A DNA stretch of 33,782 nt from Simkaniaceae bacterium (GTDB lineage: Bacteria > Chlamydiota > Chlamydiia > Chlamydiales > Simkaniaceae). The notes under the pieces are model-generated. The model did not search any database. It was not told the DNA's origin and saw nothing but the letters and a program-made list of their open reading frames with translations. Below, one piece after another: positions 1 to 8,969 of the stretch. Numbering within the stretch: the first letter of the stretch is position 1; every line of letters begins with the position of its first letter. Where the stretch lies: NCBI GenBank assembly GCA_028281675.1, contig JANQJL010000096.1, forward strand, positions 1-33,782. The letters are read 5' to 3'. A program made the position numbers and the translations under genes.

Positions 1-19
1 GCTATGATCCAGGACAGCT

Positions 20-190
20 ATGTCTTGGAACCTGAATGGACAAAGACATGTACATTGCAGAATTTCAGACAAATGCAGTCTAATAATATCTAGTGTACAT
101 GAGGCCACCTTGGCGAAGGTGAGAAGCGAAGTAGATTCGCTGATTCAGAAGGATGGCTGCCGCGAAATAGGTCGCATTCACGGGTTGTAA
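20..190 (+). CDS. Doubtful 56-codon ORF upstream of menG
   Basis: An ATG at 20 opens a 56-codon frame ending with TAA at 188-190. Its last part (VRSEVDSLIQKDG) reads like a helical protein. It could be a small gene, the frameshifted 3' end of a gene entering from the left, or chance. A second frame open from base 1 stops at 91-93 and could equally be the end of an upstream gene. I recognise neither product. The same stretch contains two strong hairpins, which argues for non-coding or structured sequence. Confidence 0.15.
   Translation: MSWNLNGQRHVHCRISDKCSLIISSVHEATLAKVRSEVDSLIQKDGCREIGRIHGL
106..141. other. Tandem hairpins in menG leader region
   Basis: Two perfect 6-bp hairpins lie four bases apart. 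CACCTT (106-111) pairs with AAGGTG (116-121) across a GGCG loop, and AGCGAA (125-130) pairs with TTCGCT (136-141) across GTAGA. There is no T-tract after them, so they are not an ordinary intrinsic terminator. They lie 140 nt before the menG start and could belong to the operon's leader or to an RNA processing site. I saw no convincing promoter in 1-283. Confidence 0.35.
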
Positions 191-283
191 TTGTGTATTT
201 CGTTTGAAGACTACGAAATAGGTAAATTGTGCAACTTCTCCCCTTGTCTTTTTCAAGATGTGTTGCTAGAGTTGTCATCAATT

Positions 284-1018
284 ATGGATAAAACTGAAGA
301 ACAGTCTCGAGATGAAGTGTGGAAGATGTTTGATCAAATCTCTTTCCGCTATGATTTGATTAACCATTTACTCTCTTTTGGGGCAGATCTTTATTGGCGA
401 CGGCAACTCATTCGCCATTTGCCGAGAGGGGAAAATATTCGTCTCCTGGATTTAGCTACGGGGACTGGGGATCAATTGATTACCATTGTTAAGAAGGCCA
501 AACAGGTGCAAACCGCTTTGGGACTCGACCTGTCGCAAGAAATGATCCGGGTAGGCCAGAGGAAAATCATTGATAAGCCCTATGCTCACCAGATCACTTT
601 GATGGAAGGGGATGCGACAGACATCTCCCTTAGTAATGAGGCGGTCGATTGTGTGACGATCTCTTTTGGGATTCGTAATGTAACGGATGTCGACAAGTGT
701 TTGGGTGAGTGCTTTCGAGTACTTGCCCCTTGCGGCCGTCTCATGATTTTAGAGTTTTCCCTTCCTAAAAATCGGTTGATTCGTGGATTTCACATTGCCT
801 ATTTAAGGTATGTCCTCCCCTATGTTGCGGGATGGATTTCCCGGAATATGGCTGCCTATAAGTATTTGAACAAAACTGTCGAAACGTTTCCCTATGGAGA
901 AACGTTTTGCGAAAAAATTAAGAGAGCGGGATTTTACCGGGTAAAAGCCTATCCGATGACTTTTGGTGTGGCAACCCTTTATGTTGGAGAAAAGGTGCCA
1001 TGCGGAATCGACTTATAA
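284..1018 (+). CDS. menG: Demethylmenaquinone methyltransferase (UbiE/MenG)
   Basis: SAM-dependent C-methyltransferase for the last step of menaquinone synthesis, methylating demethylmenaquinone. The ATG at 284 gives 244 residues, the usual length for this family. A TTG-started extension to 191 adds sequence that does not look like UbiE, so I rejected it; no strong Shine-Dalgarno decides the start. The SAM-binding motif I is LDLATGTGD (about residues 55-63), followed by LGLDLS. The UbiE hallmark SFGIRNV appears after the EGDA motif. It is the first gene of an eight-gene men operon, and menF starts inside its last 19 bases. Chlamydia also has a ubiE/menG gene, as I recall next to futalosine-pathway genes; here it sits with classical men genes instead. 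Confidence 0.93.
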   Translation: MDKTEEQSRDEVWKMFDQISFRYDLINHLLSFGADLYWRRQLIRHLPRGENIRLLDLATGTGDQLITIVKKAKQVQTALGLDLSQEMIRVGQRKIIDKPYAHQITLMEGDATDISLSNEAVDCVTISFGIRNVTDVDKCLGECFRVLAPCGRLMILEFSLPKNRLIRGFHIAYLRYVLPYVAGWISRNMAAYKYLNKTVETFPYGETFCEKIKRAGFYRVKAYPMTFGVATLYVGEKVPCGIDL

Positions 1019-2265
1019 CCCCACCCAATGATGTCCTAAAAGCTCTTCTAAAAACTCCTTTCAGACCTGAAATTTTTGAGGTGGATGGGAAAGAATTCCC
1101 CTATATGCGTCTTGAAATTCCTATTGAAATCGATGATATCTTCGGATGGATCGCAGCCCAAAACCTCTACCCTAAGGTCTACTTTGAAAACCCAGAGGAT
1201 GGAGTAGTTGCAGCGGTCGGTAAGGCTATCGAGCTTGATCATCTTCCCACTTTTGGGTCAGATGAAGGGCCTCGCTTTTTTGGGGGGTGTGATTTTATGA
1301 AGCGAGAAAAAGATACTTGGGGCGATTTTCCTGAAAGCTCCTACTTTCTCCCTCTTATTGAAATTGAGCAAAGAAAGCACGGAGCTTTTCTCTGTCTAAA
1401 TCGAGTTAAAGAGAATATCGATGTTTCGCTGCAGCAAGAAGTTCCACTAGAATTTTCTGGTGATCTTATCAGCCGTTTCGACTCCCCTTCTTATCCTGTA
1501 TGGGAACGGGAAGTTCGGGAAATTTTACAAGGGATATCAAGAGAAGATTATTTAAAAGTGGTTCTTGCAAGATGTAGCCGTTTTGAGTACGACAAATCTC
1601 TCTCTCCTTACGCTCTGTTAAAGTGTTTGCAGGATAAAAATCGCTTTTCTTTTCAATTGATCCCAGAAATGACTTTTATTGGGACTTCTCCAGAAACACT
1701 TTACCGGAGGGAAGGAGAGGTTGTTGAGGGCTCTGCGGTAGCGGGAACGCGCCCAAGAGGACAAACAGAAGAAGAAGATCAAATGCTAATGGAAGACCTT
1801 TTGGAAAGTCCCAAAGAGCGGCATGAGCTTCAAGTGGTTAGCCAAATGATAAAGGAAACGCTCGGCCCTCTTTGCAAGTCCCTTGATCGGCAGGATGGGA
1901 AGGTTTTAAAAACCCCAACGGTTCAACACCTCCATCACAGATTTAAAGGGATCTTAAAAGATGGTACTAATGACGGTGCATTGATCAAGGCTCTCCATCC
2001 CACCCCTGCTGTTGGAGGCTTCCCAAGAGATAAAGCTTTTCAGGAGATAAAAAAAAGGGAACATTTTGATCGGGGTTGGTACGCTGCTCCTATTGGGTGG
2101 GTCTCACCGAAAAAGGCTCACCATTTAGTGGGGATCCGCTCTGCTTTAATCGAAAAGAATATCCTCCGTCTATTTGCTGGAACAGGAATTGTAATGGGGT
2201 CTGTCCCTTCAAAAGAATGGGAAGAGTTGGAGCATAAAATCATGCAGTATAAGGTTTTTCTATGA
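1000..2265 (+). CDS. menF: Isochorismate synthase MenF
   Basis: Converts chorismate to isochorismate, the entry step of the classical menaquinone route. The protein has 421 residues, close to E. coli MenF (431). The chorismate-binding domain occupies the C-terminal half. LKVVLAR carries the presumed general-base lysine (K186, compare K190 in E. coli). GTSPET carries the acid-side glutamate (E232). AGTRPRG (248-254), HELQVV, HPTPAVGG (333-340) and YAAPIGW (361-367) are the other signatures. The start ATG overlaps the menG end by 19 nt, and the TGA stop overlaps the menD ATG, so translation is probably coupled on both sides. An anthranilate or salicylate synthase is possible by fold alone, but placement next to menD settles the role. 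Confidence 0.95.
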   Translation: MRNRLITPPNDVLKALLKTPFRPEIFEVDGKEFPYMRLEIPIEIDDIFGWIAAQNLYPKVYFENPEDGVVAAVGKAIELDHLPTFGSDEGPRFFGGCDFMKREKDTWGDFPESSYFLPLIEIEQRKHGAFLCLNRVKENIDVSLQQEVPLEFSGDLISRFDSPSYPVWEREVREILQGISREDYLKVVLARCSRFEYDKSLSPYALLKCLQDKNRFSFQLIPEMTFIGTSPETLYRREGEVVEGSAVAGTRPRGQTEEEDQMLMEDLLESPKERHELQVVSQMIKETLGPLCKSLDRQDGKVLKTPTVQHLHHRFKGILKDGTNDGALIKALHPTPAVGGFPRDKAFQEIKKREHFDRGWYAAPIGWVSPKKAHHLVGIRSALIEKNILRLFAGTGIVMGSVPSKEWEELEHKIMQYKVFL

Positions 2266-4010
2266 AAAACGATGCAGGGACGCTAAACGAGCTTTGGTCA
2301 AAGCTCATCATTAAAGAGCTTATCCACCATGGAGTCCGAACTTTCTGCATCTCTCCAGGTTCACGAAATTCTCCTCTGACAGTAGCTGCTGCGGAGCATC
2401 CTCTTGCTGAAACTTTTATCCATTATGATGAACGGGGGAGCGGTTTCCACGCCTTAGGATATGCAAAAGGGAGCAATCAACCTGTAGCGCTTATTGTCAC
2501 TTCGGGTTCAGCTGTGGGTAATCTACTCCCTCCTATTATGGAAAGTTATCATGACCAGATTCCCCTAATCATTCTAACAGCTGATCGCCCTCCAGAACTT
2601 AGAGATTCAGGAGCAAACCAGACAACAGATCAGGTAAGGATTTTTGAAAATTTTGTCCATTGGCAAGTGGACCTTCCATGCCCCGATCAGAAAATCCCTC
2701 AATCCTATGTTGGCACAACTGTGATGCAAGGGGTGAGCCACGCTTTATCTGAACCTAAAGGGCCTGTCCATTTCAATTGCCCTTTTCGGAAACCTCTTTT
2801 AGAAACAAATCATGAGGCTCCCCCCCTCTCTCTTCATCAATCCAACCGCTCTATGCATAGTGCACAGACCGCTATTTCTCTAGGAAGACCACAAATTGAC
2901 GAAAAGGCTTTTGAGCAAATCGCCGATGAACTTTCTGAATACGAAAAGGGGCTTATTTTAGTCAGCAGAACAGAGCCAATTGATGACATAGAGAAAATCT
3001 ATGCTCTTTCCCGCTATCTTCAGTGGCCAATCTTCCCCGATATTCTATCGAATGTAAGAAGTGGAGGAAATGGGTCAGGGGTGATCCCTTATTATGATCT
3101 AATTATCAAAACTTTGGGAGCACATGAAGACTATGCTCCAGATGCTATCCTTCAGTTTGGGGATCATTTTGTTTCTAGTAAACTCACCGATTGGATCGCT
3201 TCAAAAAAACCTAAGGCCCATTGCCATATTGCCTCCCATATCAAAAGGAAAGATTCTATCCATTCGGTTACCCACCGTGTGACAACAGATTTAAATCATT
3301 TTGTCGAAAAGCTCCCAAATTATCTATCGAGGAGTTCTCCATCAAAATGGCTTGAAACTTGGAAGGAGCTCAATCAACTCACAAAGAAAGGGGTAGCCTC
3401 TTATTTTAAAGAGCATTCTGAACTCAGTGAGCCTCACCTTTTCCACCACATCACGGAAATAATAGCCCCCTCTTCAACGCTCTTTTTTTCCAATAGTATG
3501 TCGATTCGAAATGGAGACACTTTTTTCTGCCCAGAGAGCCCTGTAGGAAAAGTTTTTGGAAACCGGGGTCTTTCAGGAATTGATGGGAATATTGCAACGG
3601 TTGCAGGTATTGCAAGAGGGAGTGGAAAGCCCCTCATTGCAATCATTGGAGATTTAGCCTTCCTTCATGATCTAAATTCCCTTATCCAGCTTCAAGGTCT
3701 TCCTATTAAGCTTATCGTGATTAATAACAATGGTGGAGATATTTTTTCCTTCCTCCCTATTAGTGAACGGAAGGATGTTTTTAAGACCTATTTTCAAACT
3801 CCTCACGACCTATCGCTAGAGCATGCTGCGTCTTTTTTTGGGATAGACTATGAGAGCCCACAAACAATCGATGAGCTTGATACCACTCTTTCATCCCCTG
3901 GAAGTGCAATCATCGAGGTGAAGACGAAAGCTGGAGGAAATAAAAAGATTCACAAAGAGATTTCTGTTACTTTGAAAGAAATTCAAAGTCGGATGGAAGC
4001 AATAGGATGA
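2262..4010 (+). CDS. menD: SEPHCHC synthase MenD
   Basis: Thiamine-diphosphate enzyme that adds a succinyl semialdehyde unit from 2-oxoglutarate to isochorismate, giving SEPHCHC. It has 582 residues, typical of MenD. The N-terminal domain has SPGSRNSP (31-38) and HYDERGSGF with the conserved ThDP-activating glutamate (E57), then ADRPPELRDSGANQTTDQ. The C-terminal ThDP/Mg-binding segment starts at IGDLAFLHDLNSL (around residue 464) and runs into INNNGGDIFSFLP. The ATGA overlaps with menF before it and menH after it indicate tight operon organisation. No key residue appears lost. Confidence 0.96.
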   Translation: MKNDAGTLNELWSKLIIKELIHHGVRTFCISPGSRNSPLTVAAAEHPLAETFIHYDERGSGFHALGYAKGSNQPVALIVTSGSAVGNLLPPIMESYHDQIPLIILTADRPPELRDSGANQTTDQVRIFENFVHWQVDLPCPDQKIPQSYVGTTVMQGVSHALSEPKGPVHFNCPFRKPLLETNHEAPPLSLHQSNRSMHSAQTAISLGRPQIDEKAFEQIADELSEYEKGLILVSRTEPIDDIEKIYALSRYLQWPIFPDILSNVRSGGNGSGVIPYYDLIIKTLGAHEDYAPDAILQFGDHFVSSKLTDWIASKKPKAHCHIASHIKRKDSIHSVTHRVTTDLNHFVEKLPNYLSRSSPSKWLETWKELNQLTKKGVASYFKEHSELSEPHLFHHITEIIAPSSTLFFSNSMSIRNGDTFFCPESPVGKVFGNRGLSGIDGNIATVAGIARGSGKPLIAIIGDLAFLHDLNSLIQLQGLPIKLIVINNNGGDIFSFLPISERKDVFKTYFQTPHDLSLEHAASFFGIDYESPQTIDELDTTLSSPGSAIIEVKTKAGGNKKIHKEISVTLKEIQSRMEAIG

Positions 4011-4684
4011 TTATTTTTTTGCATGGATTTCTTGGATCCCCAGAAGACTGGAATCCCCTCACAAAGCACCTTACTTCTCCCTATCGTACATTAACCCTCC
4101 CTGGCCATCTAAACACCCCTTTTGATCTCTCCTTTCTAGAAAAAGAAATTACTGAAAAAGTGACCCTTGTGGGCTACTCGCTTGGAGGAAGACTCGCCAT
4201 GGATTTTGCAAGAAAGTTTCCAGAAAGGATCAAGCGCCTTGTCATTCTTTCTGCTAACCCTGGCCTTGAATCAGGAAAAGAAGAAAGAATTCTGGAGGAT
4301 GAAAAATGGATAGAAATCATAGAGAACGAGGGAATCGATCGATTTTTAGATAAATGGTATAAGCAACCCCTCTTTTCTTCTTTTCCTCTGACTGAAGAAA
4401 TAAAGAAGCAGCGAAAAATGCATGATCCTAAGGCCCTATGTGCGATCTTTCGAGATTTAAGCCCCGCAAAGCTTCCCTCCTTGTGGCCTCATCTCAAAGA
4501 TTTTTCCTTTCCGATGCTGTTTTTATTTGGCGAAAATGATATAAAATATCGGACAATCGCAAAACGACTGATGAAAGATTTTGATGTGAAATGGATCCCC
4601 AATGCGAGCCATCCAATCCACATAGAAGCTCCTGAGGTCATTGCAAATTTAATCGAAAGGAGACCCTATGAGTTTAGCTTCTGA
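4007..4684 (+). CDS. menH: SHCHC synthase MenH (alpha/beta hydrolase)
   Basis: Alpha/beta-hydrolase fold enzyme that eliminates pyruvate from SEPHCHC to give SHCHC. At 225 residues it is slightly shorter than E. coli MenH (252). It has the N-terminal [10 protein letters not shown] oxyanion region and the nucleophile elbow GYSLGG (S58). A late acid is in FGENDIKY, and the catalytic histidine is probably the first one of [10 protein letters not shown] (about H202). ATGA overlaps the menD stop, and menB begins 17 nt before the end of this gene. On sequence alone a generic hydrolase is possible; position between menD and menB makes MenH by far the best reading. Confidence 0.9.
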   Translation: MIIFLHGFLGSPEDWNPLTKHLTSPYRTLTLPGHLNTPFDLSFLEKEITEKVTLVGYSLGGRLAMDFARKFPERIKRLVILSANPGLESGKEERILEDEKWIEIIENEGIDRFLDKWYKQPLFSSFPLTEEIKKQRKMHDPKALCAIFRDLSPAKLPSLWPHLKDFSFPMLFLFGENDIKYRTIAKRLMKDFDVKWIPNASHPIHIEAPEVIANLIERRPYEFSF

Positions 4685-5504
4685 AGAAGAAATCCAATGG
4701 CAAATTAGTGGTGAATATAATGACATTCTCTATCATAAGATGGATGGTATTGCCAAAATCACCATCAACCGTCCCCGTATTCATAATGCTTTTCGCCCTC
4801 TTACTGTCCAAGAAATGCTTCATGCTCTTGAAGATGCCCGTAATGATAGTACAGTGGGTGTGATCATCCTTACTGGAGCAGGGGGCAAGGCCTTTTGTTC
4901 GGGTGGTGATCAATCGATTCGTGGAGATGCAGGTTACTCAGATAGCGAAGGTGTTCATAGGCTGAACGTCCTTGATTTTCAGCGGGCAATGCGAACTTGT
5001 CCTAAGCCTATTGTGGCAATGGTTGCGGGATATGCGATTGGAGGAGGACATGTGCTCCATGTTGTCTGCGATTTAACAATCGCTGCAGATAATGCGGTCT
5101 TTGGGCAAACAGGGCCTAAGGTAGGCTCCTTTGATGGAGGTCTCGGCGCTAGCTACCTTGCCCGCATTGTGGGACAAAAAAAAGCACGCGAAATCTGGTA
5201 CCTTTGCAGACAGTATAACGCTAAAGAGGCTCTTGAAATGGGGCTTGTCAATCATGTTGTCCCTCTTGATGAGCTCGAAAGGACAACAATTGAATGGTGC
5301 AAAGAGATGTTGCAACATTCTCCCCTTGCTCTTCGCTGCTTAAAGGCAGGGCTCAACGCTGATTGTGACGGAGAGATAGGTCTCCAAGAACTCGCTGGAA
5401 ATGCAACCCTCCTCTATTACATGTCAGAGGAGGCACAGGAAGGACATCAAGCGTTTCTTGAAAAAAGAAAACCTGACTTCTCGCAGTTCCCAAAAAGACC
5501 ATGA
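4668..5504 (+). CDS. menB: 1,4-Dihydroxy-2-naphthoyl-CoA synthase MenB
   Basis: Crotonase-fold enzyme that closes the second ring, turning o-succinylbenzoyl-CoA into DHNA-CoA. It has 278 residues. The crotonase oxyanion hole lies in AFCSGGDQS (76-83) and GYAIGGGH (121-128). MenB-specific segments are RGDAGY (85-90) and [10 protein letters not shown] (149-158), then GLVNHVVPL. The C-terminal tail [13 protein letters not shown] is also characteristic of MenB. The ATG lies inside the menH 3' end, and the TGA overlaps the menA ATG. It is a confident assignment rather than a fatty-acid enoyl-CoA hydratase. Confidence 0.96.
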   Translation: MSLASEEEIQWQISGEYNDILYHKMDGIAKITINRPRIHNAFRPLTVQEMLHALEDARNDSTVGVIILTGAGGKAFCSGGDQSIRGDAGYSDSEGVHRLNVLDFQRAMRTCPKPIVAMVAGYAIGGGHVLHVVCDLTIAADNAVFGQTGPKVGSFDGGLGASYLARIVGQKKAREIWYLCRQYNAKEALEMGLVNHVVPLDELERTTIEWCKEMLQHSPLALRCLKAGLNADCDGEIGLQELAGNATLLYYMSEEAQEGHQAFLEKRKPDFSQFPKRP

Positions 5505-6370
5505 GAATTTGGATCGAAGGAGCGCGTCCAAAAACGCTTATTGCCTCATTTTCTCCCGTCTTAATTGGAGGGGTCATAGCTTTTGACCAAGGGAAGTTTC
5601 CCATTGGGGTTTTCCTCGCCTGTGTGATTTTTGCGCTGGCTGTTCAAATCGGAACCAATTTTGCCAATGATTATATCGACTTTCTAAAAGGGACTGATAC
5701 TAATGAGAGGAAAGGGCCCCGCCGACTCGTCCAAGCAGGGCTTGTCTCAGCAAGTAGAATGCGGAAAGTAACCTTTGGGATCTTTGGCCTTGCAGGACTC
5801 ATCGGTATCTACTTAATGCTCATTGGGGGATGGCAAATTGGCCTCTTAGCTCTGCTAGCCATTCTTTTTGGTTATCTTTACACCGGCGGCCCTTATCCTT
5901 TAGGATACTTAGGACTCGGAGATCTCTTCGTTTTGATTTTTTTTGGCCCGGTTGCAACATGTGGCGTGGTCTATCTCCTCACAGGAGAAATTTCGTCTAT
6001 TGCGATCCTTGCAGGATTTCCCCCAGGCTTATTATCAACAGCAATCCTTGTGATGAATAACCTCCGAGATTATGAAAGCGATAAAAGGGCAAATAAACGG
6101 TCTCTTCCTGTCCGTTTTGGGATGGGTTTTGGGAAATGGGAGTTTGCTTTTTGCATAGTCTTAGGGATTTTGACCCCTTTCATCCTCTTTAGTACAACTG
6201 GAAAACATCCATGGTCTTTATCCTCTATCGCAACCCTCGCAATGGGCATCCCTCTCGTCAAAAGTGTTTTTAAAGATACCGATCCAAAGAAACTTGCTCC
6301 CCTATTTCCAAAGGTAGGAAAGCTACTGACAATTTATACACTTCTCTTTGTCATTGGATGGGCAATTTGA
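5501..6370 (+). CDS. menA: DHNA polyprenyltransferase MenA (UbiA family)
   Basis: Integral membrane prenyltransferase that attaches the polyprenyl chain to 1,4-dihydroxy-2-naphthoate, giving demethylmenaquinone. It has 289 residues and about eight or nine hydrophobic segments. The first Asp-rich motif is in [14 protein letters not shown] (NDYID at 56-60), followed by [10 protein letters not shown]. The second is [17 protein letters not shown], where DxxxD binds the Mg-diphosphate. It joins menB by an ATGA overlap and menC by a 13-nt overlap. The prenyl donor synthase is not in this window. Confidence 0.95.
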   Translation: MRIWIEGARPKTLIASFSPVLIGGVIAFDQGKFPIGVFLACVIFALAVQIGTNFANDYIDFLKGTDTNERKGPRRLVQAGLVSASRMRKVTFGIFGLAGLIGIYLMLIGGWQIGLLALLAILFGYLYTGGPYPLGYLGLGDLFVLIFFGPVATCGVVYLLTGEISSIAILAGFPPGLLSTAILVMNNLRDYESDKRANKRSLPVRFGMGFGKWEFAFCIVLGILTPFILFSTTGKHPWSLSSIATLAMGIPLVKSVFKDTDPKKLAPLFPKVGKLLTIYTLLFVIGWAI

Positions 6371-7185
6371 AGCGGACAATTTATACCTACTCCCGACCCT
6401 TTAATGGGGGAAAGCGGGAAGGAGCTCTCATCCGTTTAGAAACCCAAAATGGAGTGATTGGCTGGGGAGAGGTTGCCCCGCTTCCAGGTTTTAGCAAGGA
6501 GACCTTAGAGGAGGCCCTGGAAGACCTTATTGAGGGAGGCGACTCTTTCTATCCTTCTGTTCAATGGGGAAGAGCTGCAGCGATGCTTGACCTGATGCAG
6601 CCCATGGAAATCAATTCGATTCCTGTCCGCATTCTAGAAAAGGAGAAGATAAAAGTGGGTCACCTCACCTTGAAGGAAGCCATTCAAAAGGTTGAAGGGA
6701 CTGACTGTTTGGGTGTTGATATGAATCAGAAATGGAATCTTGAAGAAGCGATAGCTTTTGCTAAACATTTTCCAAAATTGGAGTATTTTGAAGAGCCTCT
6801 AATGCCTACAGAAGATGCAAGTACCTTTCCTTACCCTGTTGCCCTTGATGAATCACTAAGAGAGGGGGAAATTCCTCCTTATCCATCCATCAAATCTCAC
6901 ATCATTAAACCGACACTCCACGGATACCCTCTTCCAAAAAAAGTAAAAGGGGTCGATTTTATTTTGAGCAGTAGCTATGAGAGTGAATTAGGGATCTATC
7001 AACTGGCTAAGCTATCGCACCGGTTGAAGCTTCCTTTAAAACCGATGGGGCTAGGCACATCCCACCTCTTTGAAGAACCTCTCTTTGAAAAGGAGCCCCA
7101 CTATAAGAATGGATACCTCTATTTCCCAAGTGAATGGAGGTTAAAAATGGATAAAGTTCAGGTCATCCTTGATGAATGTATTTGA
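6358..7185 (+). CDS. menC: o-Succinylbenzoate synthase MenC
   Basis: Enolase-superfamily enzyme that dehydrates SHCHC to o-succinylbenzoate. It has 275 residues, shorter than E. coli MenC (320), but the catalytic set is visible. The KxK motif is EKIKVG (K97/K99). The metal ligands are D121 in GVDMNQKW, a glutamate in EYFEEPL (E145 or E146) and D164 in ALDESL. The second lysine is in HIIKPTLHG (K184). WGEVAPLPGFSKET in the N-terminal capping domain is also typical. The start overlaps menA by 13 nt; its last bases contain the menE start. Confidence 0.92.
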   Translation: MGNLKRTIYTYSRPFNGGKREGALIRLETQNGVIGWGEVAPLPGFSKETLEEALEDLIEGGDSFYPSVQWGRAAAMLDLMQPMEINSIPVRILEKEKIKVGHLTLKEAIQKVEGTDCLGVDMNQKWNLEEAIAFAKHFPKLEYFEEPLMPTEDASTFPYPVALDESLREGEIPPYPSIKSHIIKPTLHGYPLPKKVKGVDFILSSSYESELGIYQLAKLSHRLKLPLKPMGLGTSHLFEEPLFEKEPHYKNGYLYFPSEWRLKMDKVQVILDECI

Positions 7186-8491
7186 GTGCCCCTTTTCCCT
7201 TCACTCTCGGAAAAAACCTAAAGAAATTGCTCTCATCTCAAAAGATCAAGAGTGGACCTATTTAGAATGTGAAAAACTGGTCGAAGGGACAGCCTCTTTT
7301 TTAAAGGAGCAAGGAGTGAAATCGGGAGATCCAGTTGCTATCCTCCCCACAAAAGAATTCCCCTCACCCCTCCTCTTTTTTGCCCTCTTCCGAATCGGGG
7401 CGATTTGCTGCCCCATCAACACCTATCACCCATTAAAGACCCTTCCTCAAAACCTTGATGAATTTAGAGCTCCTTTCCTTATTTATCCCGATGATGTTAA
7501 GCTTCCAAAAATCAAACAGATCTCCCTTCCCTTTTCAAAAGTTATATGCCAAGGAAAGCGAGCTGGACAAACCTTTTTAGAAAAAAGTGGGCTTGCAACC
7601 TACCTATTTACTTCTGGAACAACTGCTAAGCCAAAAATTGCCTGCCATACCCTAGGAAACCATTACTACAGCGCCCTTGGCTCCAATGCTTACCTACCAA
7701 TAGAACCGGGGGATCGTTATCACCTTTCTCTTCCCCTTTATCACATCGCAGGGATCGCCCTTCTCTTCCGTACCTTTTTAGCAGGAGGAGCTGTCGCCCT
7801 TTCCGATGAGCTAAAATGTATGACCCATCTCTCACTTGTTCCCACTCAACTCCGCCGCCTTTTAGAAAAAGAAGAGATTCCCCCTTATAAACATGTTCTC
7901 CTTGGTGGAGCCCATATTCCCCACACTCTTTATCAAAAAGCTCGTGATCGAAATATCACTATTCATCCGACCTACGGAATGACTGAAATGAGCTCACAAA
8001 TTGCCACACTCTTTGCCCCTACCTCCTTTTCCCTTGGTCATCCTCTCCCTTATCGGGAGTTAAAAATAGGAAAAGATGGAGAAATCCTTGTTCGGGGAAA
8101 AACTCTTTTCAAAGGGTATCTTCGGGGAGATGGAACCTTTGACCTCCCTTTAAATAAAGAAGGGTATTTTCAGACTCGTGACCTTGGCACCTACTCTCCT
8201 AAAACGGGGTTGCAACTTTGGGGAAGAAAAGATCGCCTTTTCATTAGTGGTGGCGAAAATATCCATCCCGAAGAGATCGAAAAACTTCTCGGTAATATTG
8301 AAGGAATTATCCGCGCTGAGGTTGTCCCTGTTCCTGATGAGGAGTTTGGATTTCGAGGAGCAGCTTATATTGAAAGTGAAAAGGAGTATAAGGAAGAGGA
8401 GCTCAAGGAATACTTAAGTGCACTTCTTCCAAAATTTAAAATCCCTATTTCTTTTTCGACCGCTGGTAAAGGACGAACCCGCAAAAGGTAG
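7172..8491 (+). CDS. menE: o-Succinylbenzoate-CoA ligase MenE
   Basis: ANL-superfamily adenylating enzyme that activates o-succinylbenzoate with CoA. I chose the ATG at 7172 (439 residues) over a TTG one codon upstream. The P-loop is TSGTTAKPK (about 147-155), the second core motif is PTYGMTEMSSQ, and the hinge region is TRDLG followed by GRKDRLFISGGENIHPEEIE. The usual C-terminal lysine motif is shortened to GKGRTRKR at the very end. The gene overlaps the end of menC by 14 nt and closes the plus-strand operon. Its last 47 bases overlap the 3' end of a convergent minus-strand gene. Confidence 0.94.
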   Translation: MNVFECPFSLHSRKKPKEIALISKDQEWTYLECEKLVEGTASFLKEQGVKSGDPVAILPTKEFPSPLLFFALFRIGAICCPINTYHPLKTLPQNLDEFRAPFLIYPDDVKLPKIKQISLPFSKVICQGKRAGQTFLEKSGLATYLFTSGTTAKPKIACHTLGNHYYSALGSNAYLPIEPGDRYHLSLPLYHIAGIALLFRTFLAGGAVALSDELKCMTHLSLVPTQLRRLLEKEEIPPYKHVLLGGAHIPHTLYQKARDRNITIHPTYGMTEMSSQIATLFAPTSFSLGHPLPYRELKIGKDGEILVRGKTLFKGYLRGDGTFDLPLNKEGYFQTRDLGTYSPKTGLQLWGRKDRLFISGGENIHPEEIEKLLGNIEGIIRAEVVPVPDEEFGFRGAAYIESEKEYKEEELKEYLSALLPKFKIPISFSTAGKGRTRKR

Positions 8492-8882
8492 CCCCTCCAA
8501 AAGCCCAGAAATAGAGTCCTCTTTTTCCCGCTTGAATCCAGCTGATACTCTCAAAACATCGATTTGTAACCATCCGCCCTAATGTGGGTGGAATAACGCA
8601 GAGCATTAAAAAGAAGACCCGATCAAGAACATCTTTTTTTTGGGGATCTTTGTTTTCTGTGAAAAATTTTTCTAGATATCTATTGTAACAGAGAAGATTA
8701 AAGGTTAAAGCCGTGACTTGTCCAAAAGTGAGGTGGGACTTCACGTGAAGATTAGAATCAAAGAGTCTTCCCGCTGCCGTTGCTAAGGCAAAAGCCGAGC
8801 ACATCCAAGCGGTTCGAGTTAAAATTAGGTTGGGTTTCTTATACCCAGCAATCTCCAGGTAGTGTCCAATATTTTGAGCCAT
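8445..8882 (-). CDS. Small hydrophobic protein, Inc-like, unknown function
   Basis: I do not recognise a named family. The ATG at 8882 gives 145 residues and follows a good Shine-Dalgarno (AAAGGTG); a GTG two codons upstream overlaps that site and is unlikely. Hydrophobic stretches occur around residues 20-40 (WMCSAFALATAAG), in the middle (FLMLCVIPPTLG) and near the end (GLYFWAFGGATFCGFVLY), with a lysine-rich C-terminus. Paired hydrophobic segments resemble chlamydial inclusion-membrane (Inc) proteins, but that is inference. It is convergent with menE, overlapping by 47 nt, so antisense interaction between the two 3' ends is possible. Confidence 0.7.
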   Translation of the reverse strand: MAQNIGHYLEIAGYKKPNLILTRTAWMCSAFALATAAGRLFDSNLHVKSHLTFGQVTALTFNLLCYNRYLEKFFTENKDPQKKDVLDRVFFLMLCVIPPTLGRMVTNRCFESISWIQAGKRGLYFWAFGGATFCGFVLYQRSKKK

Positions 8883-8902
8883 GATCACCTTTTTTCAGAA
8901 AC

Positions 8903-8931
8903 ATTATGATAAAAATTTTGATTACGAGCAA
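8903..8931 (-). promoter_or_regulatory. Candidate sigma-70-type promoter for the 8445-8882 gene
   Basis: Read on the minus strand, TTGCTC (8926-8931) and CATAAT (8903-8908) are separated by 17 nt. The -10 box is 20 nt upstream of the start codon at 8882. The -35 match is modest. Confidence 0.4.
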
Positions 8932-8969
8932 GTTATACCTAACATAATCCAAAAATTTGTTGGTTGCCC

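Noticed and set aside
90-281. Minus-strand 63-codon ORF upstream of menG
   Set aside because: It runs through the two hairpins, has no ribosome site and no recognisable protein features.
191-283. TTG-started extension of menG
   Set aside because: The added 31 residues do not resemble UbiE N-termini, and ATG 284 gives the standard length.
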